Positions 35,223-44,376 of a stretch of DNA of 49,795 nucleotides are shown here, one piece after another. Within the stretch, counting starts at the first letter, position 1; each line of letters begins with the position of its first letter. The notes beneath the pieces are model-generated. The model saw only the letters and a list, made by a program, of their open reading frames with translations, was not told where the DNA came from and searched no databases. The position numbers and the translations under genes are program-made. Origin of the DNA: an uncultured Flavobacteriales bacterium (GTDB lineage Bacteria; Bacteroidota; Bacteroidia; Flavobacteriales_D; Sanyastnellaceae); assembly GCA_949373165.1 (NCBI GenBank), contig CASICO010000023.1, positions 1 through 49,795 of the forward strand, in the 5' to 3' direction.

Positions 35223-35804
35223 CTAGCCCACTTGCCCAATGCGGTGCATCACACAATCGTCGATGCGCTGATAAAGTTGAGGTGGGCTAAAGGTGCGCCA
35301 GCCCATTTCTTGAAGCTCGCCACCCAAGACGAAGTAGTGGTCCAAATCGGCGCCACATAGTTCCTCAACCACATGCTCGCGAAAGTTGAGGAGGGCAATC
35401 CAACCGTCCGCATCGGTGACTTCATCAAACCACTCTTCGTAATAGCAATCGTCGCTCGAATGGAAATTCAATACGTTCTCACCAATGAGAATGAAGCGCT
35501 CAATTCCCTCGGACATCAGGGGCTCAATCACATTTCGCTTGAGGGACATGATGTCGTTGAACAACGTGTCATTCCATTCACCAATGAACTCCAGAATGGC
35601 AAAGCGCTCATCGTAGTCGGCGAAGAGGACTTTCACAAACAGTGTACTGCTGCCCATGTTGTCCCATTGGGGATGGATAAAGTGGTTGTAAATCCGCTCT
35701 GTGAAATGCGTTTCGCTGTAGACCCGCTCGTGAAATGGGGACCGATTGTCTTCGCTTGCGATGTAGAAGTTTCGCCAGTTGTAGAAGGGTTCGAGGTCGT
35801 GCAT
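35223..35804 (-). CDS. Conserved hypothetical protein of Bacteroidota
   Basis: The 193-residue soluble protein has a distinctive pattern I know from Bacteroidota hypothetical proteins: FYNWRNFYIASEDNRSPFHE, IHPQWDNMGSSTLFVKVLFA, FLEFIGEWND-like ILEFIGEWNDTLFNDIMSLK, and FILIGENVLNFHSSDDCYYE. No catalytic motif can be named. The clustering of invariant-looking W, N, D and H residues suggests an enzyme or ligand-binding fold. It sits 8 bases downstream of murQ on the same strand, so it is probably co-transcribed with it. Confidence 0.82.
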   Translation of the reverse strand: MHDLEPFYNWRNFYIASEDNRSPFHERVYSETHFTERIYNHFIHPQWDNMGSSTLFVKVLFADYDERFAILEFIGEWNDTLFNDIMSLKRNVIEPLMSEGIERFILIGENVLNFHSSDDCYYEEWFDEVTDADGWIALLNFREHVVEELCGADLDHYFVLGGELQEMGWRTFSPPQLYQRIDDCVMHRIGQVG

Positions 35805-35812
35805 GTGGACGT

Positions 35813-36634
35813 TCAGTCGCGCCCTTCAAAGGTATCGATGGCGCTTCGGACGGAGCCGCATTCGGTCAGGAGTTGCTTTGCCCGGTCCATGGAGATGTTC
35901 AGCGCGTCAGAGACCATTCTGCCTCCTCGCTCAATGAGTTTCTGATTGGCGAGTTGCATGTCCACCATTCGGTTGCCTTCGACGTGACCACACAAAATCA
36001 TCACCCCTGTCGAGAGTTGGTTTAAAATGAGTTTTTGCGCCGTTCCCGCTTTCATTCTAGTGCTGCCGGTCACGAATTCAGGCCCTGTTTGCGGTACCAA
36101 TGCGATTTGGGCGAGGCTGGCCACTTGGCTGGTGGGATTGGATGTGATGCCAATGGTCAACAGGCCTTCTTGATTTGCCCACTCCATTGCGCCCAGCACA
36201 TAGGGTGTTCTGCCGCTGGCAGCAATGCCCACCAGTACATCTTGACTGGATGCGCCATGGGTTTTCAAGTCTTCAACTCCTCCACTGCGGTTGTCTTCTG
36301 CACCTTCAACGGCTTGTCGAATCGCACTGTCGCCGCCGGCGATCAGTCCGATGAATGCGTCATGAACGCCAAACGTTGGTGGGATTTCACTGGCGTCGAG
36401 AACGCCAAGCCTCCCGCTTGTGCCAGCGCCGAGATAAAAGATGCGTCCGCCATTCGTGACCTTTTCGGATGAGGATGCGATGGCCCTTGCAATTTCAGGT
36501 CCTATGTCTTCCACAGCTTGCTGTGCCTGTTGGTCGCACTGGGCCATGGCGGTGACCAGGTCTGCGGGGGACATGGTTTCCAATTGGTCCCAATGGCCGG
36601 GTTGTTCTGTGGGGGAGAGTCTGGACTTTTCCAT
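35813..36634 (-). CDS. murQ: N-acetylmuramic acid 6-phosphate etherase MurQ
   Basis: MurQ cleaves the lactyl ether of MurNAc 6-phosphate to give GlcNAc 6-phosphate in peptidoglycan recycling. The 273-residue SIS-domain protein shows GGRIFYLGAGTSGRLGVLDA with SEIPPTFG, IAGGDSAIRQAVEGAEDN, and GPEFVTGSTRMKAGTAQKLI, all family signatures. The length is slightly short of the usual 295-300 but complete. No MurNAc kinase, transporter or NagZ is nearby. The next gene downstream (35804) may be co-transcribed. Confidence 0.95.
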   Translation of the reverse strand: MEKSRLSPTEQPGHWDQLETMSPADLVTAMAQCDQQAQQAVEDIGPEIARAIASSSEKVTNGGRIFYLGAGTSGRLGVLDASEIPPTFGVHDAFIGLIAGGDSAIRQAVEGAEDNRSGGVEDLKTHGASSQDVLVGIAASGRTPYVLGAMEWANQEGLLTIGITSNPTSQVASLAQIALVPQTGPEFVTGSTRMKAGTAQKLILNQLSTGVMILCGHVEGNRMVDMQLANQKLIERGGRMVSDALNISMDRAKQLLTECGSVRSAIDTFEGRD

Positions 36635-36693
36635 GGCTTGGTTTCGCGAAAGTCGACATGGAAGGGGAATGAGCGGGGGTTAATTCCCAAGAG

Positions 36694-36735
36694 AAAGGGC
36701 GAAAAGCATTCAATCGTGAATCCTTTTCGCCCTTC
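36694..36735 (-). terminator. Long two-part hairpin terminator
   Basis: A 12-bp stem (AAGGGCGAAAAG / CTTTTCGCCCTT) continues after one C-C mismatch into a 5-bp stem (ATTCA / TGAAT) with an ATCG loop. It lies 20 bases after the minus-strand exported-protein gene. Confidence 0.7.
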
Positions 36736-36754
36736 GGTCGCGGTGAATGAGGCA

Positions 36755-37219
36755 TCAGTATTCGGTCAGGATGTCCATGTCGTTTTTGCTTTGGGCGGGC
36801 CGTGTTGTTGCGAGGGCGACGCAACCGAGGGGAACATAAGCGTTCGAACTTTTTTCGGACTGAATGTGAACGATCAAGTCGGAGTTTCCGTCGGTTTCAA
36901 CGGGGAATCGCTCCAATTGGCCACGGATTTGGCCATCGCGGTACTTTTTTCCTTGGGTGTCGACCACAGTGTAGGTGACTTCGCCGAGGTCTGGATGGGT
37001 GCTGATCACAAGGTCCAAGACACCTGGGCCGTTGACTGAAAGCAAGGTGGCGGCGCTTTCACCACGGCCCATCGTGCCTGCTGTGATTTGGTCGAGGACC
37101 ATGCCTTGGTCGAGCGCACTGATGACGCGGTGGCGGGTGAACCTGCGGCATTGAGCATCAGCAGTTGAAGCACTCAATATGGAGGCGAGGGTCAGAAGGG
37201 GGAGAATCAAATTGTTCAT
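36755..37219 (-). CDS. Small exported hypothetical protein
   Basis: The 154-residue product has a signal peptide (MNNLILPLLTLASILSASTADA) and a beta-rich mature part. Two cysteines are seen, C24 and one near the C-terminus in LGCVALATT, which could form a disulfide. The rest (GVLDLVISTHPDLGEVTYTV, DLIVHIQSEKSSNAYVPLG) looks like a small beta sandwich of the pre-peptidase C-terminal type, but I cannot place it with certainty. It is monocistronic with a strong terminator behind. Confidence 0.72.
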   Translation of the reverse strand: MNNLILPLLTLASILSASTADAQCRRFTRHRVISALDQGMVLDQITAGTMGRGESAATLLSVNGPGVLDLVISTHPDLGEVTYTVVDTQGKKYRDGQIRGQLERFPVETDGNSDLIVHIQSEKSSNAYVPLGCVALATTRPAQSKNDMDILTEY

Positions 37220-37326
37220 GGCGAAGGGATTTTGTTTGCTTGGATTACAGACCTAAAGTCTTCCTCCTTCTTCCTTCGCTCATTGAGTGCCGTCAAGGCT
37301 CAAAATGATTTATGTCATCTGCAGGC

Positions 37327-38472
37327 TTAAACCAAGATGGCCGCACCGCGAATGCTCTCAACGGCTTTGAGGGCGTGTTTTACGCAAGCCATCGTGGTCA
37401 GACGGCTGAATGAAAATCGAATCGATGTCCTGCCTTCTTCGTGCAGTCCCAAAGCGGACAATACGTGAGAGGGTTGGGTGCTTCCGCTGGAGCAGGCGCT
37501 TCCTCCGGAGCAGGCTACGCCGTCCAAGTCGAGAAGGAAAAGGAACATTCCGTTTTTGGCGTGTTCAGGGAAATTGACGCTCAATACCGTGTAGAGTGCA
37601 TCCGGCTGGTCTGATCCAGCATTGAAGCGAACGCCAGGAACAGAAGCGGTTAAGCCCTTGACCATTTCGGCCTTGAGGGCGCGGATGTGATCGGCGTGTT
37701 CGGTTTGGTCTTCCATTGCGAGTTGCAATGCTTTGGCCAGCCCAATGATGCCGATGATGTTCTCCGTTCCGCCTCGCATGGCTCGCTCCTGGCTGCCGCC
37801 CATGATGTGTGCGCCAATTCTCAAGCCGTCCCGAACATAAAGGAAACCCGAACCTTTGGGGCCGTGAAGCTTGTGCGCGCTGCATGCGGCGAAATCCACG
37901 GGCAAGGCAGAAAAGTCCAAGGGATAGTGGCCCATGGTTTGGACTGTATCCGTATGGAAGAATGCGCCGTGCGTGCGGCAGCAATTTCCGATGGCCATCA
38001 GGTCTTGAATCACGCCGACCTCATTGTTGCCATGCATAACAGACACCATGGTGGGCCTGCCGTCGGACAACTGGTTGTCGAGCTGTTGGATGTCGACCCT
38101 CCCGTTTGTGTCCAAAGCAATGAAACCGAATTGAACTTCGGAGGACAGACCCAAATGCTGGGCTGTTTTGAGGACAGCGCTGTGCTCGGTTGCACAGGTT
38201 AAAATGCGCGTGCATCCCAATTGCTCCACGCCGGCGTGAAGCGCCATATTGTCGGCTTCTGTGCCTCCACTGGTAAAACAAATGGTCCTGGGCGCCACAT
38301 TCAGGTGTGCGGCGATGCTCCTACGTGCTTGTTCAATGGCCGTCTTTGTCTTTCGGCCAAAAGCATGGGTAGAAGAGGGATTGCCAAAGTGCTCCTTCAT
38401 GAAAGGCAGCATTTCATCAATCACAGCCGGAAGCATCGGCGTCGTGGCGGCGTTGTCGAGGTACACGTTCAT
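37327..38472 (-). CDS. Cysteine desulfurase (NifS/IscS-like)
   Basis: This PLP enzyme takes sulfur from cysteine, leaving alanine, and supplies it for Fe-S clusters or thio-modified tRNA. From ATG 38472 it has 381 residues: MNVYLDNAATTP start, TSGGTEADNMAL, PLP-site HTDTVQTMGH, Schiff-base Lys in SAHKLHGPKG (K201), and the mobile catalytic Cys loop GGSACSSGSTQPSHVL (C327). The loop is of the NifS/IscS (group I) kind. No scaffold gene (IscU/NifU) is adjacent. The longer ORF from 38526 lacks homology-like character. Confidence 0.93.
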   Translation of the reverse strand: MNVYLDNAATTPMLPAVIDEMLPFMKEHFGNPSSTHAFGRKTKTAIEQARRSIAAHLNVAPRTICFTSGGTEADNMALHAGVEQLGCTRILTCATEHSAVLKTAQHLGLSSEVQFGFIALDTNGRVDIQQLDNQLSDGRPTMVSVMHGNNEVGVIQDLMAIGNCCRTHGAFFHTDTVQTMGHYPLDFSALPVDFAACSAHKLHGPKGSGFLYVRDGLRIGAHIMGGSQERAMRGGTENIIGIIGLAKALQLAMEDQTEHADHIRALKAEMVKGLTASVPGVRFNAGSDQPDALYTVLSVNFPEHAKNGMFLFLLDLDGVACSGGSACSSGSTQPSHVLSALGLHEEGRTSIRFSFSRLTTMACVKHALKAVESIRGAAILV

Positions 38473-38554
38473 TTCGTGGGGGTCACTCGTGGTCAAGCTT
38501 AGGTGGGTGCAAAATACGGCGCGCAATTCGCAGGTGGGCAGTCAAAGGCAAAGA

Positions 38555-39949
38555 CTACGCCAACGCCAGCAAATCATTCTTGAAGGTCTCCACCAAGCGC
38601 AAGGCTTCCTCTTGCGTGGCCGCCTCGGCATACACACGAATAATGGGTTCGGTATTGGACTTTCTCAAATGGACCCAGCCAGATTCGAGGTCAAGCTTGA
38701 CGCCATCCACGGTGAGGGGGTTCAAATGGGCTTGGCTCGCTGCAAATTTTTTCATCAGAGCATCCGCATCCCAGCTGGGGTTCAAGTCAATCTTGGCCTT
38801 GACCATTTCGTAGTTGGGGTAAGTCGACCTGAGTTCAGAGATGCGCCCACCTCGCTTTGCGAGTAGAGTCAGGAACAGTGCAATCCCCACCAAAGCGTCT
38901 CGCCCAGCATGCAGGGTGGGATAGATGACGCCGCCATTTCCTTCCCCGCCAATGATGGCGTTGGTCTCGTTCATGGCCGACACCACGTTCACCTCTCCCA
39001 CAGCACTGGCGGTGTATGTCTGTCCGTAGCGGGCAGCGATGTCGCGCAAAGCGCGTGTCGAGCTCAAGTTGCTGACCACAGGTCCAGGGGTGTGGGCCAA
39101 AATGTGGTCGGCCACAGCCACCAAAGTGTATTCCTCTCCAAACATGCTGCCATCTTCGGAGACAAAGGCAAGACGGTCGACGTCGGGGTCAACCGTGATG
39201 CCAAGGTGACAATGGTGGTTCACCACGGTGCTGGACAATTCGGTCAAGTGTTCCGGACGGGGTTCCGGGTTGTGCGGGAATCGGCCGTGTGGCTCGCAAA
39301 ACAACTCAACCACTTCGGTCACGCCGAGGGCCTTGAGCAAAGCGGGAACGGCAATGCCACCTGTGCTGTTTACGGCGTCCACAGCGATTTTAAAGCCAGC
39401 AGAAGCAATGGCTGCGCGGTCCACCAATTCCAAGTCTAAGATCGATTGGATATGGGCGTCAATCCAGCCAGTCAATTCGGTGACTTGTCCCAAGTCTTCG
39501 ACACCTGCGAAGTTCATCGGGGCAGTGGATCGTCGGATGACTTCGGCTCCAGCTTCCGCGGAAATGAAGGCGCCATGCCCGTCTAGCAATTTGAGGGCGT
39601 TCCATTGGACCGGATTGTGCGACGCAGTGAGGATGATGCCGCCATCTGCATGCTCACCAATGACGGCCATTTCAACGGTTGGGGTTGTGGAGAGTCCGAG
39701 GTCCAGCACATCAATGCCCATGCCCATGAGGGTCCCGGTAACCAACCGTTGCACCATGTCCCCCGATGGACGGGCATCCCTGCCGACCACCACCACAGGT
39801 CGTGGGTGGTCTTCGGATGGAGTGAAGCCTTCTTGAATCCAACTGCCGTATCCCATGGTGGAGCGCACCACGTCGGGTGGTGTGAGGTTGTTTCCTTCAG
39901 GTCCTCCAATGGTGCCGCGAAAACCCGAAATGCTACGGATGAAAGTCAT
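38555..39949 (-). CDS. glmM: Phosphoglucosamine mutase-type phosphohexomutase
   Basis: The enzyme interconverts hexosamine (or hexose) 1- and 6-phosphates, for UDP-GlcNAc and peptidoglycan. From ATG 39949 it has 464 residues: SISGFRGTIGG start, VVVGRDARPSG, catalytic phosphoserine in TASHNPVQWN (S110), Mg site DPDVDRLAFV, GEGNGGVIYP and the phosphate-binding RKSNTEPIIRVY. The GGEGNGG loop and the FRGTIGG start fit the Bacteroidota GlmM/phosphomannomutase group. GlmM is the likely assignment; phosphomannomutase is the alternative. An earlier start up to 40102 has no homologous look. Confidence 0.9.
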   Translation of the reverse strand: MTFIRSISGFRGTIGGPEGNNLTPPDVVRSTMGYGSWIQEGFTPSEDHPRPVVVVGRDARPSGDMVQRLVTGTLMGMGIDVLDLGLSTTPTVEMAVIGEHADGGIILTASHNPVQWNALKLLDGHGAFISAEAGAEVIRRSTAPMNFAGVEDLGQVTELTGWIDAHIQSILDLELVDRAAIASAGFKIAVDAVNSTGGIAVPALLKALGVTEVVELFCEPHGRFPHNPEPRPEHLTELSSTVVNHHCHLGITVDPDVDRLAFVSEDGSMFGEEYTLVAVADHILAHTPGPVVSNLSSTRALRDIAARYGQTYTASAVGEVNVVSAMNETNAIIGGEGNGGVIYPTLHAGRDALVGIALFLTLLAKRGGRISELRSTYPNYEMVKAKIDLNPSWDADALMKKFAASQAHLNPLTVDGVKLDLESGWVHLRKSNTEPIIRVYAEAATQEEALRLVETFKNDLLALA

Positions 39950-39954
39950 GAAGG

Positions 39955-39962
39955 CAAAACTA
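39955..39962 (-). promoter_or_regulatory. -10-like box of glmM
   Basis: On the minus strand this reads TAGTTTTG, an exact TAnnTTTG match, 5 nt before the ATG. A TTG 16 bases upstream could be the -33 element. Confidence 0.45.
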
Positions 39963-40129
39963 GGGGGTGGCAGAGCGCCAACGATTACGAAAACACGCAG
40001 GGTAAATGGGGGAAATTCGAAGGGGCTGTCCATCTTTACCCGAGTTGAAGGAATTCGGGTCTGGTGTTCAAAACCCAAGCCCGTGTATTCCGCACCACGC
40101 AAATGGCAAGACTAGTTTAGTGGAGATTG

Positions 40130-41548
40130 ATGCACGACGAAGACTTGAATGACCGAGACGCACACGAGATTGCGGGAATCGTGGACCGATATGAGGCCAT
40201 GGTGGCGTCAGATGCGACCACTTTTTTCGACTTGATGGAACTCGAGGCGCTCATTGAGCACTATTTGCACAACGGCCGTCATCGGCAAGCAAAGCAAGTC
40301 TTACAATACGCCGCCAAGCTATATCCAGAAAGCGTTTCTCTTCAAATCAGGGAAGCCCAGTTGATGGCGGGGTCGGGCAATGTCAAGAACGCCATCCCAC
40401 GCCTGAGGACGCTCTTGTCCTTTGAGCCATCCAACGATGAGATTCACCTGACTTTGGCGACGCTGTATTCTCAGACGGACCAGCATCGTGAAGCCATTCA
40501 TCATTATCGGAAGGCCCTCGAACTTGGAGACCGGTTCTTTAGAGAGGACTTGTTCATTGACATCGCGCTGGAATACGAAAACATCGGCCATTGGGACCGC
40601 GCCATTTCCATCTTGGAAGAGGCCTTGAAGGAGAACCCGAGCAATGAGACTGCATTGCATGAACTGGGCTTTTGCTACGAAACGGTAGGCCGACATTCAG
40701 ATTCTGTGACCGCATTCAATGCGTTCATCGATGCCCACCCATACAGTTGTCCCGGATGGTACAATTTGGGAAATGCTTTGCAGCGAATTGGTGATTTCAC
40801 TGCGGCCATCGATGCATACGAGTATGCCTTGGTGATTGATGAGGAATTCAGTCCGGCTCTTCTCCAAAAAGCGGCGGCGCTGACCATGTCAGAGGACTAC
40901 ACCCGTGCTCTTGAGTGTTACCGAGAGTCGATTTTGATGGATGCGCCGCAAGCCAACACGTACACTTTAATGGGAGAGTGCATGGAGCGGATGGAGAAGT
41001 TGAATGAGGCGGCAGATTACTATTACTGCGCTTTAGAGCTGGATGGTGATTTTGCCGATGCGCATGTGGGCCTTGGCGTGGTGGCCGAAATGAGGCAAGA
41101 TTGGCCAGCAAGTCTCAAGTTTTTTGAGAAGGCCATGGAGCTGGAGCCAACCAATGTGGAGTACCACTTGTTGCTTGGGGGCATTCTGCGAAAGATTGCC
41201 ATGCACGACGAGGCAGCATTGATTTATGGCAACGCTTTGCGCCTCGAGCCCGACAACTTGGAGGTGTACATGGACGCGGTTGCGAATTTGCAGGAGGACA
41301 ACAGGCACGACGAGGCCTTGACATTGTTGCACAACGTTCCCGAAGTGTCCCGCGTTGACCCAATTGTGCTTTGTCGGTCCTTCATCAGTTTGTATGCCCT
41401 CGGTCGTCAACAATCGGCCTTTGCATTGCTTGATGCTTCCTTGGCTCATACACCGGACATTTGCGCGACCTTAGCCGGCCTGTTTCCTCCAATTGAAGAG
41501 GACCCTGCCTTCGGTACACGTGTTTTGAATGCCTCAAAAGCCCAATGA
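40130..41548 (+). CDS. TPR protein
   Basis: The 472-residue cytosolic protein consists mostly of tetratricopeptide repeats, about ten, with the W-G-Y-A-F-A-P pattern (for example YNLGNALQRIGDFTAAIDAY, ALHELGFCYETVGRHSDSVT, VGLGVVAEMRQDWPASLKFF). The first 60 residues hold an acidic helical start with a FFDLMELEALIEHYLHNG segment, seen in similar Bacteroidota proteins. It probably serves as a scaffold; no partner can be named. The gene opens the operon: its stop overlaps the comA ATG (ATGA). Translation may start at ATG 40130. Confidence 0.87.
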   Translation: MHDEDLNDRDAHEIAGIVDRYEAMVASDATTFFDLMELEALIEHYLHNGRHRQAKQVLQYAAKLYPESVSLQIREAQLMAGSGNVKNAIPRLRTLLSFEPSNDEIHLTLATLYSQTDQHREAIHHYRKALELGDRFFREDLFIDIALEYENIGHWDRAISILEEALKENPSNETALHELGFCYETVGRHSDSVTAFNAFIDAHPYSCPGWYNLGNALQRIGDFTAAIDAYEYALVIDEEFSPALLQKAAALTMSEDYTRALECYRESILMDAPQANTYTLMGECMERMEKLNEAADYYYCALELDGDFADAHVGLGVVAEMRQDWPASLKFFEKAMELEPTNVEYHLLLGGILRKIAMHDEAALIYGNALRLEPDNLEVYMDAVANLQEDNRHDEALTLLHNVPEVSRVDPIVLCRSFISLYALGRQQSAFALLDASLAHTPDICATLAGLFPPIEEDPAFGTRVLNASKAQ

Positions 41549-42351
41549 ATTTTCCATTGCCCCATATGTCTGAGCGCACAAGCGCTCCAAGAACTCATGG
41601 CTTAACCATGGTCATGGACAAAGGCCTTAGCCTCCGAGAGGCTGAAGATCTTGTCAGCATAGCAGACGATAAAATCGACTTCCTCAAGCTGGGATTCGGG
41701 ACCAGTTTGTTTACCCCCAACCTCAAGGAGAAGGTAAAGATTTACCGAGATGCCGGCATGGACGTCTATTGCGGAGGCACTCTGTTTGAGGCCTTTCTTG
41801 TGCGGGATTGCTTGGATGACTACTTGAAGTTCATCGACGACATGGGCATTGGCTGCATGGAGATTAGCGATGGGTCCATGGTGATCGACAACGACTACAA
41901 GTGTGAGTTGATTCACCGATACTCCAAGGATTTCAAGGTCTTGTCGGAGGTTGGGTCAAAAGAAGAGGGCATCCTCATTTCTCCAGCAAAGTGGATTCGC
42001 ATGATGAGAAACGAGCTCGATGCGGGGTCATTCAAGGTGATTGCGGAAGCCCGGGAAAGTGGAACCGTGGGCATTTATCGACCCAACGGTTCCGCCCACA
42101 CTCAGCTCATTCGGAAAATCTTGTCTAAGGTTGACTTGGAGGACATCCTCTGGGAGGCTCCCCAAAAGCCCCAGCAGGTTTGGTTCATCAAGCAGTTTGG
42201 TAGCAATGTCAATTTGGGCAACATCGGTCCCAATGACTTGATTCCATTGGAATGCTTGCGTGTGGGATTGCGAGGCGATACATTCTTCCACTTTTTGCCA
42301 GAAGAGTTGAAGCAAGGCGTGCAGCCTCAGGAAGTGGATCCGGAATCATGA
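41545..42351 (+). CDS. comA: Phosphosulfolactate synthase (ComA) family protein
   Basis: ComA adds sulfite to phosphoenolpyruvate to form (2R)-3-phosphosulfolactate, the first step of coenzyme M synthesis in methanogens. The 268-residue TIM-barrel protein has THGLTMVMDKGLSLREAEDL, IDFLKLGFGTSLF, MDVYCGGTLFEAFLV, ISDGSMVI, LSEVGSKEEGI and IAEARESGT. In Bacteroidota this family is likely used for another sulfonate rather than coenzyme M. No other coenzyme M gene (ComB, ComC) is seen here. The start can be ATG 41545 or 41566. Confidence 0.9.
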   Translation: MNFPLPHMSERTSAPRTHGLTMVMDKGLSLREAEDLVSIADDKIDFLKLGFGTSLFTPNLKEKVKIYRDAGMDVYCGGTLFEAFLVRDCLDDYLKFIDDMGIGCMEISDGSMVIDNDYKCELIHRYSKDFKVLSEVGSKEEGILISPAKWIRMMRNELDAGSFKVIAEARESGTVGIYRPNGSAHTQLIRKILSKVDLEDILWEAPQKPQQVWFIKQFGSNVNLGNIGPNDLIPLECLRVGLRGDTFFHFLPEELKQGVQPQEVDPES

Positions 42352-42665
42352 AAGAAATTGACGCAACCGAACTGAACGCTTGGCGTACAGAAGGAAAGGA
42401 GCACCAGTTGATAGACGTGCGTGAGCCTCATGAATTTGAAGCGGGAAACTTGGGCGGAGAGCCCATTCCAATGGGCGACATTTTGGATCGGGTCCACGAC
42501 TTACGGTCAGACGTTCCCGTGGTCATGCAATGTAGATCAGGCGGACGGTCTGGCGCTGTGGTGACGGCGCTGGAGACCAAGTTTGGCATGGACAACCTCT
42601 ACAATCTTCGCGGCGGGGCACAGGCTTGGGCAGCTCAGGTTGACCCCAGCATGGAGGTGGCCTGA
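42348..42665 (+). CDS. Single-domain rhodanese-like protein
   Basis: The 105-residue protein is one rhodanese domain with LIDVREPHEFEAGNLGG and the active loop MQCRSGGRSGAV (catalytic Cys in CRSGGRS). It likely carries a persulfide for sulfur transfer. It starts in the ATGA overlap with comA. An upstream extension to 42252 exists but has no homology-like content. Its place between ComA and DUF368 suggests, but does not prove, sulfur-linked metabolism. Confidence 0.9.
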   Translation: MKEIDATELNAWRTEGKEHQLIDVREPHEFEAGNLGGEPIPMGDILDRVHDLRSDVPVVMQCRSGGRSGAVVTALETKFGMDNLYNLRGGAQAWAAQVDPSMEVA

Positions 42666-42668
42666 ATC

Positions 42669-43613
42669 ATGGCGCAACGGCAAATGGGTGACTGGCTCAG
42701 GTTGGGCCTTCGGGGCATGGCCATGGGGGCAGCAGACCTAGTGCCTGGAGTCAGCGGAGGAACCATCGCCTTCATCACGGGCATTTATGAAGAGCTTCTG
42801 ACCACCATTGGTGGTTTGGGCATGGGGACAGTAAGGTCTTTCTTTTCCAAAGGTCCATGGGTGACTTGGAAAGACTACAATTTGAATTTCCTGACCATGT
42901 TGGGCTTGGGTATTGTGACCTCTGTTGCCTTGCTGGCGGGGTTGTTGCATCACTTGTTGGAGGAGGAGCCTGTTCTGCTTTGGTCTTTCTTTTTTGGCCT
43001 TGTAGCGGCAAGTGTGCCCTTGATGTTGAGAGAGGTTGAGAGAACTCAAATTGACGCGGCGTCTCTGGTTTTGTTTTTGACGGGGGCCACATTGGCTTGG
43101 TGGCTCACCGGTTTGCCTCCTTTGGTGCAAGGCGATGCGCCTGTTTTCCTCTTCCTTTCAGGCGCGCTGGCCATTTGTGCGATGATCTTGCCGGGCATCA
43201 GTGGGTCTTTTGTTTTGGTCTTGCTTGGTGCCTATTCTGCGGTCATTGGTGCGATCAAAGGGTTCGATGTCACTCGCATCGCGGCCTTTGCTGCAGGCGT
43301 GATCAGTGGACTCCTCGGATTCAGCAAAGGCTTGGGGTGGATTTTTCGTCGACACCGCGCCATGGCCATCATGTTGTTGAGCGGGTTCTTGGTGGGCTCA
43401 TTGCGCAAGCTGTGGCCATGGAAAGAAAACGCCGTGGAGTTGTTCACCCATTCGGATGGCAGGATAGAATACTTGCAGTTCAACGTTTCGCCCTCTGTGC
43501 ATGTCGATCCTCAGATTGGGTTGTCCTTGGCCTGCGCTGTGTTTGGTGCATTGCTGGTCATCGCCCTCGGACGCTTGGGGTCAAGTGGGAAATCTCTCGT
43601 TCAACGTGCCTGA
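42669..43613 (+). CDS. DUF368 membrane protein (PopT-like polyprenyl-phosphate translocase)
   Basis: The 314-residue protein has the DUF368 start MGAADLVPGVSGGTIAFITG and its repeat in LPGISGSFVLVLLGAYSAVI, which mark the inverted halves of this family, with about eight to ten hydrophobic segments. Some DUF368 members have recently been linked to recycling undecaprenyl phosphate across the inner membrane; that function is from general knowledge of the family. The gene follows the rhodanese gene and overlaps aroE by 8 bases. Confidence 0.9.
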   Translation: MAQRQMGDWLRLGLRGMAMGAADLVPGVSGGTIAFITGIYEELLTTIGGLGMGTVRSFFSKGPWVTWKDYNLNFLTMLGLGIVTSVALLAGLLHHLLEEEPVLLWSFFFGLVAASVPLMLREVERTQIDAASLVLFLTGATLAWWLTGLPPLVQGDAPVFLFLSGALAICAMILPGISGSFVLVLLGAYSAVIGAIKGFDVTRIAAFAAGVISGLLGFSKGLGWIFRRHRAMAIMLLSGFLVGSLRKLWPWKENAVELFTHSDGRIEYLQFNVSPSVHVDPQIGLSLACAVFGALLVIALGRLGSSGKSLVQRA

Positions 43614-44376
43614 GTCAGGTCATCGTCATTTTGGGCTCATCGGTCACCCGGTTTCCCACAGCTGGTCCGCGCGGTATTTCGAGAAGAAATGGAAGACATT
43701 GGGCCTGGTGGATTGTCGGTATTCATTGCATGATGTTTCGGAGCTGGCCGATGTGCCAGCTTTGTGGAACAGCCGCACTTGGGAGGGCATGAATGTGACC
43801 CTTCCTTACAAAAAGACCATCCTGCCCTTGATGGATGAATTGAGTGAGGAGTCAAGGGCCATTGGTGCGGTCAATGTGGTTTCATTTCGAGAGGGACGTC
43901 GCATGGGTCACAATACCGATGCCATTGGTTTCCGACGTTCGATAGCCCCGTTTCTCGAAGGCCACCATGACCGTGCATTGGTCCTTGGCACAGGCGGTTC
44001 CGCTGCGGCTGTGGTCCATGTGCTCCGCGAGATTGGCATTGCCGTGACCAGGGTAAGCAGGAATCCAGTGGTTGCGGGGGACATTGGTTATGAGGACATC
44101 GCAAAGGAGGGCATTCAATCCACGCCCCTTGTGGTCAATTGCACCCCAGTGGGCATGTTTCCCAATGGGGCTGCCTTGCCCCCTTTGTCACCCTCTGCAT
44201 TGTCAGGGTTTGGCTCGGATCACTTTTTGGTTGACCTCATCTACAATCCCCAAGAAACGGCCTTGATGAAAACGGCCTCTTCGTTGGGTGCTAGAACATT
44301 GGGAGGGGAATCTATGTTGTTCCTTCAAGCAGACGCTGCATGGGAAATCTGGACCGGCAGCAAAGCCTCCCTTTGA
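43606..44376 (+). CDS. aroE: Shikimate dehydrogenase
   Basis: AroE reduces 3-dehydroshikimate to shikimate with NADPH in aromatic amino acid synthesis. From GTG 43606, overlapping DUF368, the 256-residue product begins FGLIGHPVSHSWSARYF, with the substrate motif NVTLPYKKTILP, the catalytic Lys in it, and NADP-binding ALVLGTGGSAAAVVH with the basic VSRNP. The C-terminal motif ESMLFLQADAAWEIW is present. The ORF extends upstream to 43501 within DUF368, but that part is not AroE-like. Confidence 0.93.
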   Translation: MPESGHRHFGLIGHPVSHSWSARYFEKKWKTLGLVDCRYSLHDVSELADVPALWNSRTWEGMNVTLPYKKTILPLMDELSEESRAIGAVNVVSFREGRRMGHNTDAIGFRRSIAPFLEGHHDRALVLGTGGSAAAVVHVLREIGIAVTRVSRNPVVAGDIGYEDIAKEGIQSTPLVVNCTPVGMFPNGAALPPLSPSALSGFGSDHFLVDLIYNPQETALMKTASSLGARTLGGESMLFLQADAAWEIWTGSKASL